A DNA stretch of 64,000 bases, taken from Streptomyces spiramyceticus (GTDB lineage Bacteria; Actinomycetota; Actinomycetes; Streptomycetales; Streptomycetaceae). The notes beneath the pieces were generated by a model. The model did not search any database. It worked only from the letters and a program-made list of their open reading frames with translations, and had not been told where the DNA came from. Shown here in pieces: positions 47,508 through 55,720 of this stretch (position 1 is its first letter; every line of letters begins with the position of its first letter). Position numbers and translations under genes: made by a program. The stretch is taken from the NCBI RefSeq assembly GCF_028807635.1, contig NZ_JARBAX010000002.1, positions 558,001 to 622,000 of the forward strand. Reading direction: 5' to 3'.

Positions 47508-48405
47508 GGAGTCCTCTCAAAGGTGGGGTGTGCGGGCAGCGCCTGGTAGGCGGTGCGGAGTTTGGCGTTGGCGGCCTGGAACAGCCGGGCCTCGGTGGCG
47601 TTTAGCGGAGGAAGGCAAGCTAGGGGTTTGCCTGCCGTGAAGCGCAACGGAATTCCCAGCCATCCGCCCTCGTGTGGAGCTGACAGTTCCGCGCGCCATC
47701 GGCCTGACCGAGCACGAGCCGGAGCGTGGAGAGCACTGCTCCGGCGGGTCCGCAGCGAGTACGGCCGATGCCCGAGCTGATCCGTCCCGGGCGGTTGGCG
47801 AGTTCGTTACGTATGTGCGTAAGGGGGACCTGGACGGGCTCGCCATTGACGGTGGTCGACGATGTGCACACCACAGCGGCGTCGCCGTGCTCGCCGACGA
47901 CATGGCCGTCAACCGCTTCCTGGGGAACATCGAGAACCCGGGCCAGGGTCATCCGGTAGCGAGCGGTGTCAAGGTTCGAGCCGATTCCGAAAACGCGCGG
48001 GCAGCCGGAGATCTCGGCGAACAGCCGCGTCATCAGATCGACGGGATTCGTCACCATCACCACGGTGCCCGTGTAGCCGTGCAGTTCGGCAACCAGGGTG
48101 CGGATGACGGGCGCATTGGCGACAGCCCCGGCCATGCGGATATCGGCACGGTGGGCGTTGGCGAAGCGCCCTTGTACGGCGATGACGACGGCCTGGCAGC
48201 CCATGAGGCTGTTGGTGGTCCCCGGGACCGGGTGCACCCTGGAATCGCAGGCGGATCGCAAGTCATCGAGGTCGTCGGCGAGGGCTTCAGCTTGACCAGT
48301 GGTGCGGGAGGTCACCACCAGCCGGTCACAGAGCCCAGCGGAGACAAGGGCGGTGGCAGCGGACTGCCCCACGGCTCCGGCTCCGACAATCGCCACGGCG
48401 GTCAT
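47504..48405 (-). pseudogene. Lactate/malate dehydrogenase-like protein with a single frameshift
   Basis: From ATG 48405: TAVAIVGAGAVGQSAATALV (NAD Rossmann), VTNPVDLMTRLFAEISG (NPVD), GIGSNLDTARYRMTLARVL and VGEHGDAAVV with the catalytic His. After STLRLVLGQADG the frame is lost, but one base over it continues GGWLGIPLRFTAGKPLACLP...FERTP and ends in a TGA overlapping the next gene (ATGA). The intact protein would be about 300 residues. One indel near 47690 explains all. As sequenced, the frame runs on to a stop at 47620. Confidence 0.8.
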
Positions 48406-49625
48406 GCCCCGGCTCCTGCCGCGCAGTCGAGCGCCGCATCCCACACCGATGCCGTCCCTCCGCCACGATCGAGGGGCCCGCTGATCTCGTCGACCATGCG
48501 GCACACCGTCACGGCACGCTTGGCCACGGCCGCCCCCTGCTCAGGAAGGGGAAGGGCCAGGGGTGCGGTGAGGTAGGTGGACGTGATGTTGACTGTGTCC
48601 ATCAGCCACAGCGCCATGACCTCGCGCAGCCATCGGTGGCGCGCTCGGGCGGACTGATCTGCCAACAGTGCGGTGGCGAATACTTCGATACCTTCGATCA
48701 CCCGCCGCGTAGTCTGTTCGCCAGGGCTGGAGGCGATGAGGCTCAGGATGGTCCGGCTGATCAGCTTCGCGGAGTCCACGGTGGCACCGGCCCGCAGGAG
48801 CCCCGGGTCCAGGAAGACCGGCCGCGCGTCGGGGCCATCGGGATACAGGACGTGCTCAGGCTTCAAATCGCCGTAGGCCAGGACGGGGTGTTCCGTCGGC
48901 AGCACGCTGGTTCTGATCCGCAGCAGCCGCGTGACGACCTGACGCAGGAGGGCCGAGACCTCCGCTCCCATCGCGGAGGGAAGACGCAAGCCCCCGAGCT
49001 GGTCGAGATAGGTCGAGCCGCTGATGCCGTTGAACTTCCGGAGGAACGTGCCGGCGATCGAGCGCTCGCCGATCGCCGGAAGCGTGCCACATCGGTCCAA
49101 CAGCTCAGGCTTGTGCAGCGGGTTGAGCTGCTTCCACGCCGCACGCAGCAACTCGCCTGTGTCGCCCGGATTGCTCAGCACGAGATTCGTGAGACTCGGC
49201 CCGTGGACCGGCTCGGTGAACAGCACTCCGTGGCGGACTCCAGCCACCACACATGCCCTCGGGCCCTTGATGTCCGCAAGGAAGCCCAGTTGAGCCGCCT
49301 CCCGCATCAGGAGCGAGTCCGGGTTCGCCGCGTATTTCTGCTGTCCCTCGGCTACCTTCGACCAGTTGCCGCAGCTTCCCCTCAGCACGGAGACGAGGGA
49401 GACGCCGAGCATGGAGTGCTTCGCGAACAGCTCCCGCTCATTGACTCGGATTCGGTGTACGTAGCCGGTGACGCTGGGGACGTGGCAGCCGAGCTGCACT
49501 GTGGCATCCGGCCAGAGCGCGGCAGCAGCACGGTGGATCTGCGCGCAGGCGTAACCGAAGACTTCCCCGGTATTGGGCTGAGCGCTGGTCGGATCGGCGA
49601 GAGCGGACCGTGGAGCGGCGTTCAT
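48402..49625 (-). CDS. APH-like kinase (phosphotransferase family)
   Basis: 407 residues. The catalytic loop AYGDLKPEHVLY (about 250-260; the D and following H/N positions are present) and FLDPGLL (metal-binding Asp about 273) are typical of the aminoglycoside-phosphotransferase/choline-kinase fold; ELFAKHSMLG and LLMREAAQL supply the Lys and Glu of the N-lobe. Its substrate is not an aminoglycoside on this evidence. Coupled to both neighbours by 4-nt overlaps: small-peptide gene upstream, dehydrogenase-like gene downstream. Confidence 0.78.
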   Translation of the reverse strand: MNAAPRSALADPTSAQPNTGEVFGYACAQIHRAAAALWPDATVQLGCHVPSVTGYVHRIRVNERELFAKHSMLGVSLVSVLRGSCGNWSKVAEGQQKYAANPDSLLMREAAQLGFLADIKGPRACVVAGVRHGVLFTEPVHGPSLTNLVLSNPGDTGELLRAAWKQLNPLHKPELLDRCGTLPAIGERSIAGTFLRKFNGISGSTYLDQLGGLRLPSAMGAEVSALLRQVVTRLLRIRTSVLPTEHPVLAYGDLKPEHVLYPDGPDARPVFLDPGLLRAGATVDSAKLISRTILSLIASSPGEQTTRRVIEGIEVFATALLADQSARARHRWLREVMALWLMDTVNITSTYLTAPLALPLPEQGAAVAKRAVTVCRMVDEISGPLDRGGGTASVWDAALDCAAGAGA

Positions 49626-49843
49626 GAAGGACTCCTTTGTGTGTCCTGCGCGGGGCTGGTGGACGGCGCCTCGGTGTCCGGCACCGTGACTGGCGGCGCT
49701 GCCCTGAAGAGATCCGGCACCTGGTCGTGCAGAGTCACGGAGGGACCGGCAACGCCGAGACCGAGCAGGGAGAGGGCTATCGGCCAGCCGGGCAATTTCA
49801 TTTCTGTCTGGTCCTTCGGGGCCGCATGCCGGCCGCCGCTCAC
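49622..49843 (-). CDS. Small peptide with one hydrophobic segment, kinase operon
   Basis: 73 residues if GTG 49843 is used, which overlaps the HATPase stop (GTGA); 59 if ATG 49801 is used. One hydrophobic helix (LPGWPIALSLLGLGVAGPSV) precedes a Pro/Ser/Thr-rich acidic tail ending DTQRSPS. No family recognised. In an operon with two kinases it could be a membrane anchor, a regulator or a modified peptide; the Ser-rich end is a plausible phosphorylation target. Both ends overlap neighbours by 4 nt. Confidence 0.6.
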   Translation of the reverse strand: MSGGRHAAPKDQTEMKLPGWPIALSLLGLGVAGPSVTLHDQVPDLFRAAPPVTVPDTEAPSTSPAQDTQRSPS

Positions 49844-50328
49844 AGCCCTGCCGACATCGCCAACGGCATGGTGTTGACGTAGGCGCGTGGCACGGCGGCT
49901 TTCATCCGGCGTCGCAGGACTTCACCGCGGGCAGACGGCGGGGGGACGGGAACTTCGAACTCGGCCCACATCTTCTTCCCCCGGGCGGTGGGCTCCCAGC
50001 CGCTGCGTGCGGCGAGGAAGTTGACGAGGGCGAGCCCCCGCCCGGCCTCGTCGTCGCCGGTCGCGTACTGGCGCTGTGGCTCGGCCGGATTGCCATCGTG
50101 GACGACGAGGAGAAGACGGCCGTCGTTGAGGTAAAGGCCGACCGTGGCGAAGCCACCGCCGTGCACCACAGCGTTCGTGATCAGCTCTGAGGCGACCAAC
50201 TTGACCGCGTCCCGCAGTTCCTCATCCAGTGACACCCCCCATGCCCGGACATGTGTGAGTACGTGGTCGCGAGCGAAGGCGATGGCGGAGGGATCACCGG
50301 GTACGAGAATCCGGGCTTGGCGGCTCAT
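49840..50328 (-). CDS. HATPase-fold protein (anti-sigma/RsbW-like)
   Basis: 162 residues: MSRQARILVPGDPSAIAFAR, LRDAVKLVASELITNAVVHG (N-box with the Asn), VVHDGNPAEPQ (G1-like DxG) and DDEAGRGLALVNFLAARSGW (G2). These are the GHKL ATP-binding motifs of the anti-sigma kinase type common in Streptomyces. ATG 50328 overlaps the stop of the small gene upstream by 4 nt. May phosphorylate a partner or bind a regulator; no sigma factor or anti-anti-sigma gene is close. Confidence 0.85.
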   Translation of the reverse strand: MSRQARILVPGDPSAIAFARDHVLTHVRAWGVSLDEELRDAVKLVASELITNAVVHGGGFATVGLYLNDGRLLLVVHDGNPAEPQRQYATGDDEAGRGLALVNFLAARSGWEPTARGKKMWAEFEVPVPPPSARGEVLRRRMKAAVPRAYVNTMPLAMSAGL

Positions 50329-50519
50329 GAGGCGGACTCCTCGGCCTGGTCGCCGCCGTCGACCACGTCGCGGCGCAAGAAGCGCTCCAGCCCTTTCTCG
50401 GACCGGGTGCGGAGGCCGGGGCTCGGCGTACCGAACGGCTCCCAATCGGAAGGCGCGGCGGAGTCGGTACGGCGCGGGGTGCTGTCACCCGGCGCTCTGC
50501 GAGGGAGGGGCGTCGACAT
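50325..50519 (-). CDS. Small charged protein, first gene of the kinase operon
   Basis: 64 residues, MSTPLPRRAPGDSTPRRTDS...RRDVVDGGDQAEESAS, hydrophilic with no membrane segment. Similar short genes often precede HATPase genes in Streptomyces; function unknown. ATG 50519 or 50531 may start it. The divergent XRE gene starts 266 nt away, and the shared region between them must hold both promoters. Confidence 0.5.
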   Translation of the reverse strand: MSTPLPRRAPGDSTPRRTDSAAPSDWEPFGTPSPGLRTRSEKGLERFLRRDVVDGGDQAEESAS

Positions 50520-50785
50520 CTGGGACTCCAACGTGAGACGTGAGTGGGTGCAGCGGGCCGCAGTACGACAGGGGACGCGCTGCGGCCCGCTGTCCTGGGT
50601 GCCGCCCGAGTCCTACAAGCGGGAGCCGTTACGTTGGCTCGCTGGTTCCGGGCGGCTGCGGCGTCAATCCCCGGTCCACGTAAGGACCCTGACTGATTCC
50701 GCGTCTTGAACGTACGGTCACGTCGAATGGAGTAGGACTGACTGCGGGTACGTGTTAGGTACCGGAGCGCACTCGGGGAGCTGTC

Positions 50786-51892
50786 ATGACTGCCAGACCG
50801 CCCGCACACCGCCGTGCGGTCACAGGCGCCATTGCCGGGTACATCCTCCGCCTGGCCCGAGAGAGCATTCCTCGTACGCAAATCGGCCTGGCGGAGGCGC
50901 TGGAGGTGGACCTGGCCACGGTGCAGGGCTGGGAATCCGGCCGTCGGCCATTGGCCAACATGAAAGCGGGGGCGCTCCTCGACCTACGGCGCCGGTTACC
51001 GGCGTTGGGCGCAGATCGCACCGTGGTTCAGCTCCTGGACCCTGCAATGGATGCCGACCGCATCATCAGCGTCACGCTGGACCCGCCGGAGCGGCCGGGG
51101 TGGCACCCTCTGGCGGAATGGGTGCACACTCGAGATACGACGCACATGATCGCTTGGGCCGTGAACGGTACGCCACCGCCGTTGATCGCCAGTAGGCCCG
51201 CCCCCAGACGACGCGGAGCGGTACCGGCCGCGCCGATGCTTCCGGCGCAGGATCGGGCCGACCTTTTCATTCACCTGCGAGACACGGCCGAGGGGGCGCA
51301 CCGCGCCGGGGAATCCGCCCCCTTGCTGCGGCGGCAGGCCCTGTATCTCACCTCTTACGACCGTAGCCCCGGTGCGCCTGCTTGGATCGCTCACGCCCTC
51401 CATAGTCGCCGGGGAGCGCTTGCGGTACGGGGCTGGTCACCCCACTGGGCGGAAGCCCGCTCGACCGCCGCTGCGCTCGCCCGCCAGGGCGACCAGCAGC
51501 CGCTGTTGGACTTCATCGAGCGTGCGCTGGTCGACGACGACAACGGCGAGGCGGCGAACCTGAACTACTGGGCGTACTGGCTCGGTGCGGCCAACGGGCC
51601 ACAGGCCAGCGACCTATTCATGCGCGACCGAGACTTGACCAGCTGGGACCCCGTCACGTTGTTGCGGCTCCTCATTCAGGGACTGGATGAGGCACCGACG
51701 TATGTCGAGCTGTACGCGCATTCCCTGTGGGCCCTTCTTGGCGCGCACCCCTGGCTGCCCCAGGCTTCACCATCACTCGCCGCTGCGCTCGGCGAACGCA
51801 CCGGCCTCATCCTCGACGGCGGCGGCATCTCTCCAAGATCCAGGCGCGACTTGGGCGCCGTGCAATACCGTCTACGCGGGCAGCGCACTTGA
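50786..51892 (+). CDS. XRE-type regulator
   Basis: 368 residues. N-terminal helix-turn-helix IPRTQIGLAEALEVDLATVQ GWESGRRPLANM, then a long helical region (RADLFIHLRDTAEGAHRAGE, LLRRQALYLTSYDRSPGAPA, AALARQGDQQPLLDFIERAL) like the TPR-type sensor halves of Streptomyces XRE regulators. ATG 50786. Divergent from the kinase operon and so a likely regulator of it, and followed 18 nt later by the HD gene. Confidence 0.85.
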   Translation: MTARPPAHRRAVTGAIAGYILRLARESIPRTQIGLAEALEVDLATVQGWESGRRPLANMKAGALLDLRRRLPALGADRTVVQLLDPAMDADRIISVTLDPPERPGWHPLAEWVHTRDTTHMIAWAVNGTPPPLIASRPAPRRRGAVPAAPMLPAQDRADLFIHLRDTAEGAHRAGESAPLLRRQALYLTSYDRSPGAPAWIAHALHSRRGALAVRGWSPHWAEARSTAAALARQGDQQPLLDFIERALVDDDNGEAANLNYWAYWLGAANGPQASDLFMRDRDLTSWDPVTLLRLLIQGLDEAPTYVELYAHSLWALLGAHPWLPQASPSLAAALGERTGLILDGGGISPRSRRDLGAVQYRLRGQRT

Positions 51893-51910
51893 CAGACCGG
51901 AGGGCATCAC

Positions 51911-52489
51911 ATGGCGGATGAGACGGCCAACGCGCAGGGTACGGCGGGTTTCCTGATGGAAATGGGGATGCTCAAACGGGCGAAGCGGTCCGGCTGGTGG
52001 ATCGCTGGAGTGAAGGACCCGGAGACGATCGCCGAGCACTCGTTCCGGGTGGGCATCGTCGGCGCGGTGCTGGCCATGATGGAGGGCGCGGACCCTGCAA
52101 GGGTCGCGCTGATGTGCCTCTTCCACGACACGCAGGAGACCCGCGTCAGCGATATCCCGCATATTGGCCGGCGCTACCTCGAAGCGGCGTCCAACGAGAA
52201 GGTCACCGCAGACCAGATGTCGGCCGCTCACCCCGACGTCGCCTCCGGCGTTCAGCGTGTCGTCGAGGAGTACGAGAACGGCACCAGCCTGGAAGTGATC
52301 GTTGCCCACGACGCCGACAAGCTCGAATGCCTTATCCAAGCCGTCGAGTACCGCGAGCAAGGATGCGGGAATGTTCAGAATTGGATTGACACCAGCCGCA
52401 ACAGCCTCAAGACAGCGTCGGCGCAGGCCCTCGCTGAGGCCGCGCTGAACATGTCGTCGATTGAGTGGCAGCAGACGTATCTTCGCTGA
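51911..52489 (+). CDS. HD-domain phosphohydrolase (YfbR-like)
   Basis: 192 residues. AEHSFRVGIVGAVLAM (first metal His), CLFHDTQETRVSDI (HD pair), VAHDADKLECLIQAVEYREQ (second Asp) match the YfbR-type 5'-deoxynucleotidases that hydrolyse dNMPs or related nucleotides. Small, cytoplasmic. Co-transcribed with the XRE gene. A nucleotide product or cofactor could link it to the neighbouring kinase operon, as inference only. Confidence 0.85.
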   Translation: MADETANAQGTAGFLMEMGMLKRAKRSGWWIAGVKDPETIAEHSFRVGIVGAVLAMMEGADPARVALMCLFHDTQETRVSDIPHIGRRYLEAASNEKVTADQMSAAHPDVASGVQRVVEEYENGTSLEVIVAHDADKLECLIQAVEYREQGCGNVQNWIDTSRNSLKTASAQALAEAALNMSSIEWQQTYLR

Positions 52490-52505
52490 ATCGATCCGGA
52501 ACACG

Positions 52506-52546
52506 ACGAAGCCCTCGCCTCCAGCTTTACCAGGCGGGGGCTTCGT
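52506..52546 (+). terminator. Terminator after the HD gene
   Basis: 14-bp stem with one mismatch, arms 52506-52519 and 52533-52546, 13-nt loop, 16 nt after the stop of the HD gene. Confidence 0.7.
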
Positions 52547-52611
52547 GGTGCGTGTGGGTCAGACGGATTGAGCTTGGCGTGCGGCGACGTCCCAGGCCCG
52601 GCGGAGGGTGT

Positions 52612-52802
52612 CTAGTGACCTGAGTCAGAGATTCGTCGGCAGTAGGCGGCGACTTTGTCGAGGATCTCGTCGGCGGTCTTGGTCAGATGAAGGGCCGTGG
52701 GTGGTCGTTCCAGTCGGCGAGCCAGGTACGGATGTCGCGTTCGAGGGCTTGGACGGAGCGGAGCTTGCGCAACTCGCCAAGACTGACCATGAAGTCCGCC
52801 AT
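52612..52802 (-). pseudogene. IS630-family transposase tail, frameshifted
   Basis: Reads FMVSLGELRKLRSVQALERD and IRTWLADWNDHPRPFI, then a one-base deletion (FIW becomes FI-stop), then TKTADEILDKVAAYCRRISD ending at a TAG. This is the typical C-terminus of IS630 transposases. No inverted repeat was found; the rest of the element is gone. Confidence 0.75.
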
Positions 52803-52826
52803 GATTCCCCGTAACTTTGCCGGTGA

Positions 52827-53636
52827 TTACTGATTCCGCCGCTCGTTCTCCTGCGCGGCGACAACCTTGCCATAGGTGGCGAGGACTGAGCCGTAGCGCT
52901 CACGCCCCTCTTTGCGCACCCTGAAAGACCGCTTGAACAAGAACACGGAGGACGTAACAAAAACCACGGCCAGCAGATGCGCCACTACGTACCCGGAAAC
53001 ATCCCCGGGATAGCCAATTGAAAGGCCACTGTTCACCCAGTCCAGGGTGAGAGCGATCGTGATAGGTACACCGGGCAACGCACAGAGAGCGGCACCCACA
53101 AAGCACCGCTCGTAGCTGGCATGGGCTTTGCGCATGCCCGTCTCCGCTTCGTCCACGACTGCTGCGTCCAGCGGATCGAAGCCGTCACGCTCACGGACCC
53201 AGCGTGCTGCCCTCTGGGCCGCAGGGCTCTGCCGCACGTCCTCGGTGGGCGGGCCGCCCCGCATATCCATCTCCGAGGTGGAGCCGGGCTGTGTCCCCAC
53301 GCGGTAGAAGAGCCACTTCCCCTTGGTCCCGTGGGTCTGCCGGAGAAACCCCTCCTCCCGGGCCATATCCTCGGCCTGGCCGCCGGAGATACCCGGATAC
53401 CGGGACGGATCGACACTGATGTGTCCGCGGACATTCGGAGCCCCTGTACGGATCTCCCGACGCAGCTCTGCCGCCAGTTGCTCCAACGGCACTTTTCTGC
53501 GCGTGCGGCGCGTGTCCCAATCAGCTACGAAACCTAGGAGCATGAGCGCCCCGACGCAGGCCGTGATCCACCACAGAACCGTCGTGTCGCTCTCTGTGAC
53601 CGGCGGGGCGGCCAACAGGACATCAGCCAGGTACAT
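52827..53636 (-). CDS. Membrane protein of unknown function
   Basis: 269 residues. A first span near VLWWITACVGALMLLGFVAD, a soluble middle (KVPLEQLAAELRREIRTGAP, HISVDPSRYPGISGGQAEDM, VRERDGFDPLDAAVVDEAET) and two more spans (FVGAALCALPGVPITIALTL, VVAHLLAVVFVTSSVFLFKR). No family recognised. It lies between an IS remnant and the envelope block, so it is probably accessory. Confidence 0.6.
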   Translation of the reverse strand: MYLADVLLAAPPVTESDTTVLWWITACVGALMLLGFVADWDTRRTRRKVPLEQLAAELRREIRTGAPNVRGHISVDPSRYPGISGGQAEDMAREEGFLRQTHGTKGKWLFYRVGTQPGSTSEMDMRGGPPTEDVRQSPAAQRAARWVRERDGFDPLDAAVVDEAETGMRKAHASYERCFVGAALCALPGVPITIALTLDWVNSGLSIGYPGDVSGYVVAHLLAVVFVTSSVFLFKRSFRVRKEGRERYGSVLATYGKVVAAQENERRNQ

Positions 53637-53854
53637 CTCCGCCAGCCCTCCCAGCGACAGCGACTACGTGATGGCGCAGACCGAGGCTTTATTAACACCC
53701 CGCTCCCCGCCCCGTACGCACACATGTGGCATGTGCGAACACCTGATGCTCGCATAGCAGCAGTGCGGCCAAGCCGCCGCCCCTCACCCGCTTTGCGGCC
53801 CCAGCTCTCCGCGCGCTCCCAGTACTCGCCATCACCGCCATCGTTCCCAGGCCA

Positions 53855-54061
53855 CTAGTTCAGCTGGTTCAGCAGGCGGTGGTGTTCGGCCTCCGGTACC
53901 TGTTCGCCGGAGGACGGGAGGAGTTGGGGGACGCCGTCGACTATGGGGTAGCGGCGGCGCAAGCGGGGGTTGTAGAGGGTGTCCTCCAGGGGGAGGAGGG
54001 TCAGGGGGCCCTTGTCCAGCGGGCAGGCGAGGATCTTCAGCAGGGGGTCATCGGGGTTCAT
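53855..54061 (-). CDS. Trm112-family protein
   Basis: 68 residues: DPLLKILACPLDKGPLTLLP, LYNPRLRRRYPIVDGVPQLL. It has the short zinc-ribbon-like Trm112 fold seen as a stabilising partner of methyltransferases; only one Cys (ACPLD) is present. Its start overlaps the 3' end of the permease gene by 14 nt. Probably co-transcribed with a methyltransferase two genes upstream. Confidence 0.85.
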   Translation of the reverse strand: MNPDDPLLKILACPLDKGPLTLLPLEDTLYNPRLRRRYPIVDGVPQLLPSSGEQVPEAEHHRLLNQLN

Positions 54062-54968
54062 GGGTCAGCTGCCTTGATTGTGGGGTTGGGTGGGGTGTGT
54101 TGTTGGTGGTGAGTGTGAGCAGTACTGCTACCGCTAGCGCTGCGCCTGCCAGGCGGAGGGTCAGGCGCAGTGGGTCGGTCGGCAGGGACTCGCCGAAGGC
54201 GAACGTGCCGAGGATCGCCGTGTAGAGACAGGACGTTGTTGTACACACCGGCACTATGAGCGACGCCCGGCAGCGCTGGAGTGCGGTTTGGGAGAGGACC
54301 AGGCCCGTCGCTCCCGTGATGAGGAGGAGGTACGGGTAGGGGGAAGCGAGGAGTGACAGTGCTGTGCCTGTTGGGTCGGTGAGGGTTAAGTGCGCTGATA
54401 CGCCCTTGATCGCCAGTGAGCTCACGCCGTATACCAGGCCCACCGCTACGCCGTACTCGACGCCGGAGGTGGGGGGCCGGTGGCGGCGGGCCGATCGGCG
54501 CTCTGTGGTGACGTACAGCGAGAAGCCTGCGGCGAGTGAGAAGCCGCTGATCAGGAAGATCAGGGGGGCGGGGGAGCTGTGGCCGATACTGTCCGTTTTC
54601 TGGCTCAGTGAGCCGACCACCATGAGGAGCGCCAGCAGGATCGCGGCTATGGCGTAGCGCTCGCGGTGTGAGGTGCGTTCGCCCAGGGCGGCGGAGGAGA
54701 GCAGGAGCAGCAGGACCAGGCCGGAGACGAAAAGTGCCTGGGCGGCGGCCATCGGGAGGGTGCGGTAGACGATGAGCTGGGCGGCGAAGCCGGCTGCCAG
54801 TGCGAAGGAGCCGGCCAGCCAGAGTGGGCTGCCCAGGAGCTGGCGGATGAGGTGCGCCGGGCGGCGGACGTTCAGGGCGGGGAGCGCGGCCAGGGCACGC
54901 TTCTCCAGGACGAAGCCCGTGCTGTACAGCACGTTCGCGAGGAGTGCGGAGGCTACGCCCCACCACAT
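54048..54968 (-). CDS. EamA/DMT-superfamily permease
   Basis: 306 residues with about ten membrane spans in two halves: VASALLANVLYSTGFVLEKR..., AAQLIVYRTLPMAAAQALFV, LVYGVSSLAIKGVSAHLTL, IVPVCTTTSCLYTAILGTFA. The Pro-rich C-terminal tail is cytoplasmic. Drug/metabolite transporter fold; in this block it may flip or export a lipid or sugar intermediate. Follows the methyltransferase gene by 5 nt. Confidence 0.85.
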   Translation of the reverse strand: MWWGVASALLANVLYSTGFVLEKRALAALPALNVRRPAHLIRQLLGSPLWLAGSFALAAGFAAQLIVYRTLPMAAAQALFVSGLVLLLLLSSAALGERTSHRERYAIAAILLALLMVVGSLSQKTDSIGHSSPAPLIFLISGFSLAAGFSLYVTTERRSARRHRPPTSGVEYGVAVGLVYGVSSLAIKGVSAHLTLTDPTGTALSLLASPYPYLLLITGATGLVLSQTALQRCRASLIVPVCTTTSCLYTAILGTFAFGESLPTDPLRLTLRLAGAALAVAVLLTLTTNNTPHPTPQSRQLTHEPR

Positions 54969-54973
54969 CCGGC

Positions 54974-55720
54974 TCAGTCCCCGGCGGGGCGGCGGGCGTG
55001 CGCGAGCAGGATCGACGCGGCGCTCGGTGCGGCGCAGGCGAGGCGGTCCAGGGGGCGCAGGGCGCGCGGTACGCCGTGGAATGGGGCTCCGGCGATTCGG
55101 ACCACCTCGAAGCCCGAAGCCGTCAGGAACTCTCGCAGCGCGCGGGCCGTGTAGAGGCGTAGGTGACCTACGACCTCGTGGCCCGGGCGGCCGTGGATTG
55201 CGCGCAGGCTCACCTCCGAGAAGACGGGCTGGACTCCGGCGAGGAGCAGTGCCCGGTTGTACCAGGCCGCGAGGTTGGGGGTGGAGAGCATCAGGTGGCC
55301 GCCGGGGGACAGTACGCGGCGCAGTTCGTCGAGGGCGCTGTCCGGGTCTACCAGGTGCTCGATGACTTCGCTGAAGAGGATTGCCTGTGCGGTGCCGTTG
55401 CCGAAGGGCAGGCCGCCGTCTGTGAGTTCGCCCCGTACTACGTGTTCGATACGGGTCGATGCGCGGCGCAGCGCGTCCTGCGACCAGTCGACGCCGACGA
55501 TTCGGTGCCCGCGGAGGAGCGGCGCGGCGGTGGCGGCCGCGGTGCCGTCGCCGCAGCCGATGTCCAGGACCGTGGCCGGGGGAGTGGGCGGCCCCAGGGC
55601 GGCGGCCAGCATGCGTGCCTGGCGCAGGCTGCGGGAAGTGCCGGAGGCTACGGGGACGGTGGGGTCCTCGTAGAAGTCGCGGAGGGTGGGAGGGCGTGGT
55701 CGTGCGGACGTGCTTTTCAC
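54974..55720 (-). CDS. Class I SAM methyltransferase
   Basis: 248 residues. VLDIGCGDGTAAATAAPLLR (motif I), VGVDWSQDALRRA (motif II), ILFSEVIEHLVDPDSALDEL, and RRVLSPGGHLMLSTPNLAAW (post-motif III). Overlaps the condensation-like gene by 4 nt. Target unknown; probably a cell-envelope intermediate given its neighbours. Confidence 0.9.
   Translation of the reverse strand: MKSTSARPRPPTLRDFYEDPTVPVASGTSRSLRQARMLAAALGPPTPPATVLDIGCGDGTAAATAAPLLRGHRIVGVDWSQDALRRASTRIEHVVRGELTDGGLPFGNGTAQAILFSEVIEHLVDPDSALDELRRVLSPGGHLMLSTPNLAAWYNRALLLAGVQPVFSEVSLRAIHGRPGHEVVGHLRLYTARALREFLTASGFEVVRIAGAPFHGVPRALRPLDRLACAAPSAASILLAHARRPAGD

Noticed and set aside
46350..50519. Lasso-peptide cluster
   Set aside because: No asparagine-synthetase-like cyclase, PqqD-like or transglutaminase-like protease gene is present, so only the HPr-kinase-like protein resembles lasso clusters.
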